A DNA stretch of 64,000 nt, from NCBI GenBank assembly GCA_964384215.1, contig CAYLLB010000018.1, forward strand, positions 1 to 64,000, in the 5' to 3' direction. The notes under the pieces are model-generated. The model was given only the letters and a program-made list of their open reading frames with translations. It was not told the origin of the DNA and searched no databases. The translations under genes were made by a program, and so were the position numbers. Source of the stretch: JAJFUV01 sp964384215. Lineage in GTDB: Bacteria > Acidobacteriota > Terriglobia > Bryobacterales > Bryobacteraceae. Shown in pieces: positions 45,474 through 53,953 of this stretch; positions within the stretch are counted from its first letter, which is position 1; each line of letters opens with the position of its first letter.

Positions 45474-46257
45474 GATACTCATCCGCTGATTTTGGCGGCA
45501 GGCCGGTGGTGAACCCGCCGTCGGCGGCGATGGCGGCTCCGGTGACGAACGAGGCTTCGTCGCTCGCCAGGAATGCCGCCACGCGGGCGATCTCTTCCGG
45601 TTGGCCGATGCGCCACAGCGCGTGCAGTTTGCCGGGGTCCGCCCGTGCTTTCGCAGGGTCCCCCTGCACATCGAAATACGCCTGCGCGAGGCCCGTGTCG
45701 ATGTAGCCGGGGCAGATGCAGTTCACGCGCACGCCGTCTTTGCCGTAATCGATGGCCATGGCTTTGGTGAGGCCCACGATGGCCGCCTTGGTGGCGCAGT
45801 ATCCGGCGCAACTCGGCTCAACAAAATACGCGTTGGCTGAACTCATGTTCACAATGGCGCCCCGCGACGCGCGCAGGTGAGGCAGGAAATGCTTCGACGT
45901 CAGGAAGACCCCGCCGACGTTCACGGCCATCTGGCGGTTCCACTCCTCAAGCGTGGTCTCCTCGACCGTCTTGCCATAGAAGATAGCGGCATTGTTCATG
46001 AGCGCGTGAACCGCGCCCTCGACGCGCATGACCTCGGCGGCCAGCGCCGCTACCGAAGCCTCAGCCGATACGTCCGTGGGCACCGCGCGCGCCTGGCCGC
46101 CGGCAGCGGCAATCATGCGCACGGTTTCGGCGAGGCCCTCGGCGTTGATGTCGGCCGCCACCACGCGAGCGCCCTGCGCCGCGCATTCCCTGGCACACGC
46201 GCCGCCGATGCCGCCGGCGGCGCCCGTCACAACCACTACTTTGTCTTTTAGTCGCAT
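45379..46257 (-). CDS. SDR family oxidoreductase with abnormal C-terminal tail
   Basis: A classical SDR of 292 residues. VTGAAGGIGGA is at 10-20, D36 in AADINAEG, MNNAA at 87-91, catalytic S140 in VNMSSANAY, Y153/K157 in YCATK, and the family end AAIAADGGFTTG at 241-252. About 40 further residues (to 292, ending PSPGEPEQS) have no counterpart in the family and, from about residue 263, are antisense to the island gene. The normal stop seems lost where the island joins. Dehydrogenase function of the core should be intact. It is co-directional with the 46267 gene (9 nt gap). Confidence 0.85.
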   Translation of the reverse strand: MRLKDKVVVVTGAAGGIGGACARECAAQGARVVAADINAEGLAETVRMIAAAGGQARAVPTDVSAEASVAALAAEVMRVEGAVHALMNNAAIFYGKTVEETTLEEWNRQMAVNVGGVFLTSKHFLPHLRASRGAIVNMSSANAYFVEPSCAGYCATKAAIVGLTKAMAIDYGKDGVRVNCICPGYIDTGLAQAYFDVQGDPAKARADPGKLHALWRIGQPEEIARVAAFLASDEASFVTGAAIAADGGFTTGLPPKSADEYLSSSTSLPCGPTRQTRHSDTRPPSPGEPEQS

Positions 46258-46266
46258 GAAGACTTT

Positions 46267-47514
46267 CTATCTGGCCCACTCGGGGAAGGCGGCGATGGCG
46301 TCCATGAAATTGTGCATCTTGTCGGTGTGCGCGTCTTCCTGCCATCCGCCGCGCGCTTTGTCGAAGCCGCGATCGGCAGGGCAGCCGTCGTCGTCCGAGC
46401 CATAGGTCACGTAGTTCAGCGCCTGGCGGGCCAAGGCTTCATACCGGCGCGTGCCCGTCGCCGCCGAGTACATGGCCAGCACGGCGCCATAGGTCGAAAG
46501 CACGCCGCTCCAGGGCTCCACATCGTAAGTCTGCTCGCCGCACACGGCAACTCCGTTGCGCACGGTAATGAACCGGCGGTTCACGAACTCGATGAGCGCC
46601 TGGGCGTGTTGCTGCCAGCCGGCGTCGAGCGCTTCCTTCTTTTCGATGAAGTACCGCGCCAGGTTGAGCGGGCTCCAGGCGGTGCGGTTGTCCAACTCCT
46701 CGTGGTCCTCGAAGAACTGCACCCAGAGCAGACCGTCCTTGGTGAGGTTCGGGATCTGGTATTCCAGAATCCACTTCCACAGCTTCTCGCGCGGAGCGCG
46801 GAATTCCACCTGGCCGTGTTCGATGAGCTTGTCGAACAGGCGCAGGATGAAACTCATGTTTCCGGACACTTCGCCGCGCGCAACGGCGGTGCGATAGTCC
46901 ACGCGGAAAGGCCAGGGTGAGCGTGCCGCGTCGCCGTCGCGCATGTTCGCCGCCAGCACGCGCGCGTTCTGGAGCGCCTGTTCGATGTAGCGGCGGTCTT
47001 TGGTCTCCTCGTAGAGCCGCATGAGCGCGAAACCCGCGATGCCGCCCTTGTCCGGTTCAATTTCGTACGGCTTGTCGGCCTGAGAGCCGCAATCGGGAGG
47101 GAAGGGAAACTGCGCGCGCCATCCGGTCGAGCGGGTGAATCGTGGATACTTGCCGGTGTCGGGCGTGAGCGTTTCCTTCACCAGGTAGTCGCCCATGGCG
47201 CGGGCGAATTCGAGCACCTTCGGGTACTTCTTCTCCGACCACGCGTAATACTTCAGGTACGAAATGATGCCCATACCGTTCTGGGTGCACGGAATGAAGG
47301 ATGGCGCGCGCTTCTGTGGCTCGTAATTGCCGTCCATGAACGTGGTGTAGACGAAGCGCGGGTAGCCGTGTTCGACGGGGCATTTCAGGTACCAGTCCAT
47401 CTCGCGCTCGACCAACACGCGCCAAGGCGACCATGCGAGCAGGACGCCGTGCGGGCCATAGACAGGGGCGTGCGTAATGGGTTGGGGACGCGGTTCGCTT
47501 TGCATGGGACTCAA
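46267..47514 (-). CDS. Probable alpha/alpha-barrel carbohydrate-active protein, unknown
   Basis: A 415-residue protein with no clear signal peptide (ATG 47514; ATG 47505 also possible). It is largely helical with hairpins recalling alpha/alpha6 or alpha/alpha7 barrels: SYLKYYAWSEKKYPKVLEFA, GIAGFALMRLYEETKDRRYI, TYGAVLAMYSAATGTRRY. It carries conserved-looking aromatic and acidic loops (WYLKCPVEHGYPRFVYT, TYDVEPWSGVLS). Such folds occur in GH88/GH105 unsaturated glucuronyl hydrolases, AGE epimerases and D-glucuronyl C5-epimerases, but no catalytic signature is decisive. Its neighbour SDR suggests a sugar pathway. Confidence 0.6.
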   Translation of the reverse strand: MSPMQSEPRPQPITHAPVYGPHGVLLAWSPWRVLVEREMDWYLKCPVEHGYPRFVYTTFMDGNYEPQKRAPSFIPCTQNGMGIISYLKYYAWSEKKYPKVLEFARAMGDYLVKETLTPDTGKYPRFTRSTGWRAQFPFPPDCGSQADKPYEIEPDKGGIAGFALMRLYEETKDRRYIEQALQNARVLAANMRDGDAARSPWPFRVDYRTAVARGEVSGNMSFILRLFDKLIEHGQVEFRAPREKLWKWILEYQIPNLTKDGLLWVQFFEDHEELDNRTAWSPLNLARYFIEKKEALDAGWQQHAQALIEFVNRRFITVRNGVAVCGEQTYDVEPWSGVLSTYGAVLAMYSAATGTRRYEALARQALNYVTYGSDDDGCPADRGFDKARGGWQEDAHTDKMHNFMDAIAAFPEWAR

Positions 47515-47518
47515 CGTG

Positions 47519-49603
47519 TCACGAACTCTTGATGCTAGCAGGAAGACGCAGCGAACTGCCGATCACGAACAGACTGCTTATTAGCATCAAAGCGGCCGCA
47601 AGGATCGGAGTAAGCCAACCTGATGCAGCGGCCGCCAGTGCGATGGCGTTGTAGCCGGCGGTCCACAACAGGTTCCGGACAGCGGTGCGGTGCGCGCGGC
47701 GCGCGAGTTCGAGAAGCCAGGGAAGGCGGTGCAGCCCCGGCTCCAGAAAAACGACCTCGGCTACCTCGCGTGCGACGTCGGTGCCTCCGGCCACGGCGAG
47801 CCCCACCTGGGCGGCCGCCAGCGCCGTAGCGTCGTTGATGCCGTCGCCCGCCATGGCCACTGTGCGCCCGACCCGCTGCATCGCCTGGATGCGCACGGCT
47901 TTCTCCTGGGGCGTCAGCCTGCCCTCGTAATCGCCGATGCCGAGCGACGCCGCGACCTGGCCGGCGGTCTCGCGACGGTCGCCGCTCAGCAGGAGCGTGC
48001 GAATCCCCATCTCGGTGCAGGCGCTCACGGCCGCGGGCGCGTCATGCGCGATCGAATCCTCCAGCCAAAGCGCCCCGGCCAGCTTGCCATCCACGGCGCA
48101 GTAGACCACGCCGTTCAAGCCGGCTCTCCTGTCGAGTTGTGCGCGCCACGTTGCGGGGACCTGTTCGACTTCGCGCTCGACCCAATCCGGTTGGCCCAGC
48201 AGGACGCGACGGCCACCGGCGAGCACCACCGCCACACCGAGCCCCGCCCGCACCGTCACTTTGTCGCGGGCCGGCGCGCTTATTCCGGCCTCGCTTGCAT
48301 GTCGCGCGATGGCGCGTGAAACCGGGTGGAGCGAATCCTCGGCCGCCGCGGCGGCGAACGAGAGCAGCGCGCGTTCGTCGAAAGGTTCCGCGGGCAGAAC
48401 CCCGGTAACGCGCAGGCGGCCCTCGGTGAGCGTGCCGGTCTTGTCGAAGGCCACCATGTCGACGCCCGCCAGCCGCTCCAGCGCTTCGGCCGAACGCACC
48501 AGGATCCCGTTCCTGGCAGCCGCCCCTATGGCGATGGTGTTCACCAGCGGAACGGCGATGCCCAGCGCGCAGGGGCAGGCTACAACAAGCACGCTCAGGC
48601 CGTTCATCCAGGCGCGCTCCGCCCCTCGGCTCCACCAGGCAATCGCCACGGCCGCCGCCAGCGCCACGGTGAGGGGGACGAACAACGCCGCCGCGCGGTC
48701 AGCCAGCCGCTCGATGTGAGAACGGCGTCCGAGGGCGTCTTCGACGCTCGCCACAATGCGCGCCACCATGGAGAAATCCGCCGGGTGCACACAGCGCACC
48801 TCAATCGCGCCGTCTACCACGAGCGAACCGGCGCTCACCGCGTCGCCCGGCGCGCGTCGGGCGGGTACCGGTTCGCCGGTGAGCATGGATTCATCCACAG
48901 CCGAGGCGCCGCGCTCGACGACGCCGTCCACGGGAATCCGCTCGCCCGCCAGCACCTGAATCAGGTCGCCCGGTTTCACCGCCGAGGCGTCCACCGTCAG
49001 CCAAGCCTCATCCCGGCGCACGCGGGCTGATGACGGCGCCAGCTCCATCAACTCCCGCACCGCGCGCCGGCCGCGCCTTCGCGCGTGCGCCTCGAGCAGG
49101 CGGCCGGTTGTCACCAGCAGCAGCACCATGCAAGCGGTGTCGAAGTAGATCTCGCCGGAACGCCGGATGACCGAAACCGCTGAAAAAACGAATGCCGTCC
49201 CGGCGCCCAGGGCGATGAGGCTGTCCATGGAGAACCGCAGCCGCCGCACGTCGCGCGCGAGCCCCGCGGCGTAAGGCGGAAACAGCAGCGCGAAGGCGGG
49301 CGCAGCCAGCAGCAAAGCCAGCGAACGTACCATTGCCAGGGCGTTCTGCGGCGGCGGAACCGCGCCGGGTGCCGCGAGCGAGTAGAGAAACAGGCTCAGC
49401 ACCATGACGTTCATGGCGAAGAACCCCCCAAGCCCCAGGCGCAGGATCAGCGAACGGACAACGGCGACATTGGCCGCCCCGGGCGAAGCGGCCGAACCAA
49501 GCGCGGCTGCCATGATGGAGCAGCCCACGCAGCAATAGGCAGGCTCACGCCCTCCGGATGACGCCACCGGCAAACCACAGTGCGCGCAGGCAAGCATCGG
49601 CAT
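47519..49603 (-). CDS. Copper-type P1B ATPase with N-terminal cysteine domain
   Basis: A 694-residue heavy-metal-exporting ATPase. The N-terminus is a small Cys domain (C6-x2-C9 and C24-C25-x2-C28), as in the CcoI/FixI-type metal-binding domain, instead of an HMA domain. It has eight membrane helices with the transport motif C343-P-C345 (VVACPCALG). TGEP is at 242-245, phosphoacceptor D387 in FDKTGTLTEG, the SLHPVSRAI motif (H426) and hinge GDGIND at 586-591. It likely moves Cu+ out of the cytosol or feeds cytochrome oxidase assembly. No copper chaperone is adjacent. A PPK2 gene lies 18 nt upstream. Confidence 0.92.
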   Translation of the reverse strand: MPMLACAHCGLPVASSGGREPAYCCVGCSIMAAALGSAASPGAANVAVVRSLILRLGLGGFFAMNVMVLSLFLYSLAAPGAVPPPQNALAMVRSLALLLAAPAFALLFPPYAAGLARDVRRLRFSMDSLIALGAGTAFVFSAVSVIRRSGEIYFDTACMVLLLVTTGRLLEAHARRRGRRAVRELMELAPSSARVRRDEAWLTVDASAVKPGDLIQVLAGERIPVDGVVERGASAVDESMLTGEPVPARRAPGDAVSAGSLVVDGAIEVRCVHPADFSMVARIVASVEDALGRRSHIERLADRAAALFVPLTVALAAAVAIAWWSRGAERAWMNGLSVLVVACPCALGIAVPLVNTIAIGAAARNGILVRSAEALERLAGVDMVAFDKTGTLTEGRLRVTGVLPAEPFDERALLSFAAAAAEDSLHPVSRAIARHASEAGISAPARDKVTVRAGLGVAVVLAGGRRVLLGQPDWVEREVEQVPATWRAQLDRRAGLNGVVYCAVDGKLAGALWLEDSIAHDAPAAVSACTEMGIRTLLLSGDRRETAGQVAASLGIGDYEGRLTPQEKAVRIQAMQRVGRTVAMAGDGINDATALAAAQVGLAVAGGTDVAREVAEVVFLEPGLHRLPWLLELARRAHRTAVRNLLWTAGYNAIALAAAASGWLTPILAAALMLISSLFVIGSSLRLPASIKSS

Positions 49604-49621
49604 GAACTCAGGCAGGGCGTC

Positions 49622-50335
49622 TCACTGAAGCTTCTGCCGGACCGTCGTCGTCAGCGTGCGCAGCGCCTCGACGCGTGCCACCCACTTGGAATTGCCGGGG
49701 ACCACCGTCCACGGCGCCGTGATCGTGCTGGTCTTGAGCAGCATCTCCTCGACGGCAGCTTCGTACTCGCCCCACTTCTTCCGGTTGCGCCAGTCTTCGT
49801 CGGTAAGCTTCCAGGCCTTGTAAGGATTGTCCTTGCGCGCCTCGAAGCGCCGCAGTTGCTCGTCCTGGCTGATGTGGATCCAGAACTTGACCAGGATCAT
49901 GCCAAAGTCCACCAATTGGCGCTCGAATTCGTTGATCTCCCTGTAAGCGCGGCGCCACTCGGCTTCCGTGCAGAAACCTTCGACGCGCTCTACCAGCACA
50001 CGCCCGTACCAGCTGCGGTCGAAGATCAGGATCTGTTTTTCTTCTGGCGCTTCCAAACGCCGCCAGAATCGATACAAATAGTGATGCGTCTTGTCTTCGC
50101 CCGCCGGGGCGGCAATGGGGAGCACTTCGTAGCCGCGCGGATCCAGCATTTGAGTGACGCGGCGTATATTGCCGCCCTTGCCGGCCGCGTCCCAGCCTTC
50201 GTAAAGCACGATGAGCGTCCGCTTCCGGCGATAGAGTTCCAACGCCAGTTCGCGCAATTCGAGCTGAAGCCTCAACAGGGAGCGCTCGTACTGGGGCCGC
50301 GTCAGTGTGCGTTTGAGGTCGACGGTTTCAAGCAT
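49622..50335 (-). CDS. ppk2: Polyphosphate kinase 2 (second copy of the pair)
   Basis: Uses polyphosphate and a nucleoside mono- or diphosphate. It is 237 residues from ATG 50335. Walker A region YEGWDAAGKGGNIRR (45-59, K53). Walker B/lid IFDRSWYGRVLVERVEGF. HISQDEQLRRFEARKDNP and WTVVPGNSKWVARVEALR at the C-terminus are PPK2 hallmarks. ATG 50335 matches the first copy's N-terminus (MLE.VDLK); the frame opens further up to 50398 but that is inside the first copy. The start overlaps the first copy's stop by 8 nt. Confidence 0.9.
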   Translation of the reverse strand: MLETVDLKRTLTRPQYERSLLRLQLELRELALELYRRKRTLIVLYEGWDAAGKGGNIRRVTQMLDPRGYEVLPIAAPAGEDKTHHYLYRFWRRLEAPEEKQILIFDRSWYGRVLVERVEGFCTEAEWRRAYREINEFERQLVDFGMILVKFWIHISQDEQLRRFEARKDNPYKAWKLTDEDWRNRKKWGEYEAAVEEMLLKTSTITAPWTVVPGNSKWVARVEALRTLTTTVRQKLQ

Positions 50336-51098
50336 GGCGGCGCCTCCCGGGCTTGGCTTCCGGTTGCGCTTGAGGGAGCGGCTTTCCTCTCTCCACAAGC
50401 GTCCGTTCGAGGCGCGCCACGATGGTCGAGAAGACTTTGTGGCGGGTCCAGCACCGGTCGGTGGCTTCCACCACTGTCCACGGCCCCCACTCGGTCTGGG
50501 TGCGTTCCAGCATGGCCTCGATGGCTTCTAAGTATTCCTCGTAATGCTTGTGATGCTTCCAGTCTTCCTTCTGCACGTGCCAGCTCTCGAGCGGATCGCG
50601 CTCCAGCCTGCGGAAACGGCGGCCCTGCTCTTTCTTGCTGATGTGCAGGAAGAACTTCATAATGACGTAACCGTCATCGGCGATAGTATGTTCGAAGTCA
50701 ACGATGTCTTGATAGGCGCGCTTCCACAGTTTCGGCGCGACCAGTTTCTCGACGCGTTCGACCAACACACGCCCGTACCAACTCCGGTCGAAGATCGCCA
50801 TCTGGCCGTAGTTGGGCAACTTGACCCAAAAGCGCCACAGCCAGGGCAGGTGCTGCTCCATGGTGCGCGGACCGCGGATCGGGTGGAGGCGAAAGCCACG
50901 CGGCTCCAGGTGTTGCGTGAGATGGTTGACGGTGGATCCCTTGCCCGCCGCGTCCCAACCTTCAAAGACGATGACGCTGGGTATGCCGGCATCCCAGCAG
51001 GCTTTCTCGAGATCGTAGAGGCGGCGCTCTAACGCAGGCATCTCCGCCTCGAACTGCTTCTTCGAGAGTTTCTTGGAGAGGTCGATCTTTTCCAACAC
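50328..51098 (-). CDS. ppk2: Polyphosphate kinase 2 (first copy of the pair)
   Basis: A 256-residue PPK2 paralogue of the one that follows. Walker A FEGWDAAGKGSTVN (45-58, K53), Walker B IFDRSWYGRVLVERVEKL (102-119, D104), LHISKKEQGRRFRRLERDP, and WTVVEATDRCW near the end. Compared with the second copy it has a basic C-terminal tail (PGRRRHA). Single-domain length indicates PPK2 class I or III. The two copies differ in many positions, so they may prefer different nucleotides. Divergent from the VWFA-related gene with about 40 bp between. Confidence 0.9.
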   Translation of the reverse strand: MLEKIDLSKKLSKKQFEAEMPALERRLYDLEKACWDAGIPSVIVFEGWDAAGKGSTVNHLTQHLEPRGFRLHPIRGPRTMEQHLPWLWRFWVKLPNYGQMAIFDRSWYGRVLVERVEKLVAPKLWKRAYQDIVDFEHTIADDGYVIMKFFLHISKKEQGRRFRRLERDPLESWHVQKEDWKHHKHYEEYLEAIEAMLERTQTEWGPWTVVEATDRCWTRHKVFSTIVARLERTLVERGKPLPQAQPEAKPGRRRHA

Positions 51099-51137
51099 TT
51101 GCCGCTTATTCTACTATCATTGGAACGAGGTTAGCTC

Positions 51138-52724
51138 ATGCGACTTGTCAACTTACTCCTGTTCCCAGCTTTGCTCATGTCCCAGACCCCAGAACCGGTC
51201 ATCCGCGTCACGACCCGCCTCGTCACGGTGAGTGTCGTGGTTCGCAGCAAGGGCCATCCCGTCACCGATCTCACCGCGCGCGACTTCGAGGTTTTCGATA
51301 GCGGCAAATCCCAAAAGATCGCGTTCTTCGCGATGAATTCGGCCGTTTCCGCCACGTCGGCGGCACCGCAGAAACCCAAGAACGTCTTCACCAACCGCGG
51401 CGAAGCGCAGTCCGAGGCGCCTTCGACGGCAACCGTGCTTCTTGTCGACGGCCTGAACACTGAATTTCCCGACCAGGCGTTCGCCCGGGATCACCTCCGG
51501 CGTTTTCTTGCAGGAATGAATCCCACCGAGCGGATCGCCATCTACGCACTGGGGCGCCGCCTCAACGTGCTCCACGATTTCAGCGACGACCGCGACCACC
51601 TCGCGAAGATAATCTCGCACTTCCGCGGCGAAATCGTCGGTGAATCGATCATGCCTGAAAACGATACGGGCGTCATCCAGATGTTGGACAAGCTCGACAT
51701 GATGAAAAACGCCGACAAGAACGAGCAGGTGTATCGCGAAGGGTTGCGTGTGCAGAGGACCATCGCGGCGCTCGACGCCATTGCTAACCATTTGGCCAAA
51801 CTGCCGGGGCGCAAGAACCTGATCTGGATTTCGGGGAGCTTCCCCATCTATCCGGGCTTCCAGGTGGTCACTCGAAAGTTTGAGACCTCGCGGCAGAGAT
51901 CATTCACCGCGGAGGTGGCGCGCACCACCCGCCTGTTCAGTGATGCCAACATGGCCATCTATCCGGTGGACGTCCGCGGCATGTTCAGCACCGATCGTTA
52001 CGGCGCCGACGGTCAGTATAGGATCCGGCGGTCCCAGATCGAGACCATCCAGTCTCCATTTCACGCCGACAACCGTGACGCCATGAAGATGCTGGCCGAC
52101 GGCACCGGCGGGGTGATGTTCAAGGACACCAACGACTTGAGCAAGGCGCTTCGACAAGCCATCGAAGACGCGCAGGTGACCTACACGCTGGGTTTCTATC
52201 CGGACCAGGATTCGTTGGACGGGAAGTACCACGAATTGAATGTGAAGATCGCCCGCAAGGGACTCGATGTGCGCCATCGCAAGGGGTACATGGCGGTGAA
52301 GGACACCGCCCTTGGCGCGGAAGAGCGGAAGGCGATGCTGCGGGACACGTTGTGGAGTCCGCTGGAAGCTTCCTCGATCGAGATCGTCGCCCGCGCGGAT
52401 GCACACGACGAGGTCGTGGATCTTGCGCTGTCGATCAATCCCGAGACGTTCACCCTGGAGCAGAAGCAGGACCGTTGGGTGGGAGGTCTCGACGTGTACC
52501 TGACGCAGTGCGACACGCAAGGCAAAGAGTTGGAGACGACGCGAGACACAGTCGACTTGAGTCTGACCGCCGGCCGGTACGCGACGCGCCAGTCCAACTG
52601 GCTGGCCATGGCCAAGACGGTGCGCCCCAAACCGGAGGCCATCGAGCTTCGCGTGATCGTGCAGGACAGGCCCACCGGGGCGCTCGGTTCAGTTCACATC
52701 CCGTTGAGCAGGCTAAAAAAATAA
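51138..52724 (+). CDS. Secreted VWFA-related protein (acidobacterial type)
   Basis: A 528-residue exported protein with a short signal peptide (MRLVNLLLFPALLMSQ). It opens with the family lead RVTTRLVTVSVVVRSKGHPV...TDLTARDFEVFDSGKSQKI (23-60), a Big-like beta module. A von Willebrand A-like Rossmann follows: LLVDGLNTEFPDQ in place of the MIDAS strand, ERIAIYALGRRLNVLHDF, AGDGTGG-type GTGGVMF, and a C-terminal beta domain. This architecture recurs in many copies in acidobacterial genomes. Role is probably surface or periplasmic protein contact. It precedes the sigma factor of the secretion operon by 105 nt. Confidence 0.85.
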   Translation: MRLVNLLLFPALLMSQTPEPVIRVTTRLVTVSVVVRSKGHPVTDLTARDFEVFDSGKSQKIAFFAMNSAVSATSAAPQKPKNVFTNRGEAQSEAPSTATVLLVDGLNTEFPDQAFARDHLRRFLAGMNPTERIAIYALGRRLNVLHDFSDDRDHLAKIISHFRGEIVGESIMPENDTGVIQMLDKLDMMKNADKNEQVYREGLRVQRTIAALDAIANHLAKLPGRKNLIWISGSFPIYPGFQVVTRKFETSRQRSFTAEVARTTRLFSDANMAIYPVDVRGMFSTDRYGADGQYRIRRSQIETIQSPFHADNRDAMKMLADGTGGVMFKDTNDLSKALRQAIEDAQVTYTLGFYPDQDSLDGKYHELNVKIARKGLDVRHRKGYMAVKDTALGAEERKAMLRDTLWSPLEASSIEIVARADAHDEVVDLALSINPETFTLEQKQDRWVGGLDVYLTQCDTQGKELETTRDTVDLSLTAGRYATRQSNWLAMAKTVRPKPEAIELRVIVQDRPTGALGSVHIPLSRLKK

Positions 52725-52815
52725 CCACCAGCACGGATGTGGGCTCACGCCCCGCTTCGGGTTACACTCAAAGTACCTGCGGCAGACTTTTTCCGGCCCG
52801 TGGGCGTCATTAGAC

Positions 52816-52821
52816 AAGGAG
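52816..52821 (+). promoter_or_regulatory. Shine-Dalgarno placing the sigma factor TTG start
   Basis: AAGGAG lies 8 nt before TTG 52830, the best-placed start for the sigma factor. Earlier in-frame starts (52737, 52800) add a non-family lead. Confidence 0.55.
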
Positions 52822-52829
52822 CCGACGAT

Positions 52830-53378
52830 TTGATCTTCCGGGAAGTCGAGGATCGCGACCTCATAAAGAGGGCGCGCCGGGGGCAGGTCGAAGCGTACAA
52901 CTTATTGGTTTCCCGCTGGGAGAAGCGGATTTACAACTACATTCTCCGGCTGGTGGGAGACCGTGAGGACGCTCTCGACGCGACCCAGGATACGTTTCTC
53001 AAAGCGTATCAGAGCCTCGGCAAACTGGAGGACGAGGAGCGTTTCGCTCCCTGGCTGTTTCGTATTGCGCACAACGAGGCATACTCGCTGCTGCGCAAGC
53101 GGCGGCCGGAGGGGGAAATGCCCGCGGAGATAGCCGAAGGACCCGAGCGGCCCCGGCTGTATCCGGTCGAATTGAGGTTGGCGGTGAAAGGCGCGCTGGG
53201 CAGGTTGAGCGATGAGCAACGCGAGGCCGTGGTACTGAAGATTTACCAGGGCTTCAAGTTCGAGGAGATGGCCCAGGTTCTCGGCTGCCCGGTCTCGACG
53301 GTGAAATCGCGGCTGTACACGGCGCTTGAACTGCTAAAAGCCGAGTTGGCTCCGATTGACGCACGGGGTGTCGAATGA
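52830..53378 (+). CDS. ECF-type sigma factor
   Basis: A 182-residue extracytoplasmic-function sigma factor. Region 2 spans about 10-85 (DRDLIKRARRGQVEAYNLLV, EDALDATQDTFLKAYQSLG, FAPWLFRIAHNEAYSLLRKR). A linker is followed by region 4 (LGRLSDEQREAVVLKIYQGFKFEEMAQVLGCPVSTVKSRLYTALELLK), whose helix-turn-helix reads the -35 box. TTG 52830 has AAGGAG 8 nt upstream. The stop overlaps the anti-sigma ATG (ATGA). It heads the type II secretion gene run and probably directs its own operon. Confidence 0.92.
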   Translation: MIFREVEDRDLIKRARRGQVEAYNLLVSRWEKRIYNYILRLVGDREDALDATQDTFLKAYQSLGKLEDEERFAPWLFRIAHNEAYSLLRKRRPEGEMPAEIAEGPERPRLYPVELRLAVKGALGRLSDEQREAVVLKIYQGFKFEEMAQVLGCPVSTVKSRLYTALELLKAELAPIDARGVE

Positions 53379-53953
53379 AGTGCACGTCGTTTGATTTGAA
53401 TGCTTACTATTTTGGCGAGCTGCCCGCGGACGAGCGCCGCGGTGCGGAAGAGCACGTAGCAGCTTGCGCCGCTTGCCGCGCAGAACTGGAGCGGCTGCGG
53501 GTAACCCAGACGGCGCTCGCGTCAATCCCGGACGAGGAGATTCCACAGCGCGTCGCTTTCGTCTCCGACAAAGTCTTCGAACCGAATTGGTGGCAGCGTT
53601 TGTGGCGTCCCGGTCCTCAGTGGGCGGTGGTTTCGGCCGGGCTGATAGCCGCTGCCATCCTGCTTCACGGCTATATGTACCGGCCCGCGGCGGCCCCGGC
53701 GGTCGAGGCGCAAGTGATCGAAACGCGCGTCGAGGCGGAGCTGGCTCGGCGGTTACCGGTGGCGCTGGACCAAGCGGTCTCGCGCCTGGAAGCGCGCCAT
53801 CAGGCGCAGGTCCGCGAGGCGGTGGCGGCCGTTGAGAAGCGCGCCGAGATCGAGAGGAAAGCGCAGATGGCGGCTTTCGAAGAGAACCTCGACGTGCTGC
53901 GCAAACGCTTCAACGTGATGTACCTGGCCAGCGCCAACATGGGAGGACGCTGA
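53375..53953 (+). CDS. Zinc-finger anti-sigma factor
   Basis: A 192-residue membrane anti-sigma factor. The ZAS motif is H27-x3-C31-x2-C34 (EEHVAACAACRAEL) in the cytoplasmic domain that binds the sigma factor. One membrane segment lies at about 83-102 (WAVVSAGLIAAAILLHGYMY), and a periplasmic coiled-coil tail (about 115-190, EAELARRLPVALDQAVSRLE) follows. Overlaps the sigma gene by 4 nt and the next gene by 1 nt. Release of the sigma factor likely depends on a signal sensed by the periplasmic part. Confidence 0.92.
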   Translation: MKCTSFDLNAYYFGELPADERRGAEEHVAACAACRAELERLRVTQTALASIPDEEIPQRVAFVSDKVFEPNWWQRLWRPGPQWAVVSAGLIAAAILLHGYMYRPAAAPAVEAQVIETRVEAELARRLPVALDQAVSRLEARHQAQVREAVAAVEKRAEIERKAQMAAFEENLDVLRKRFNVMYLASANMGGR

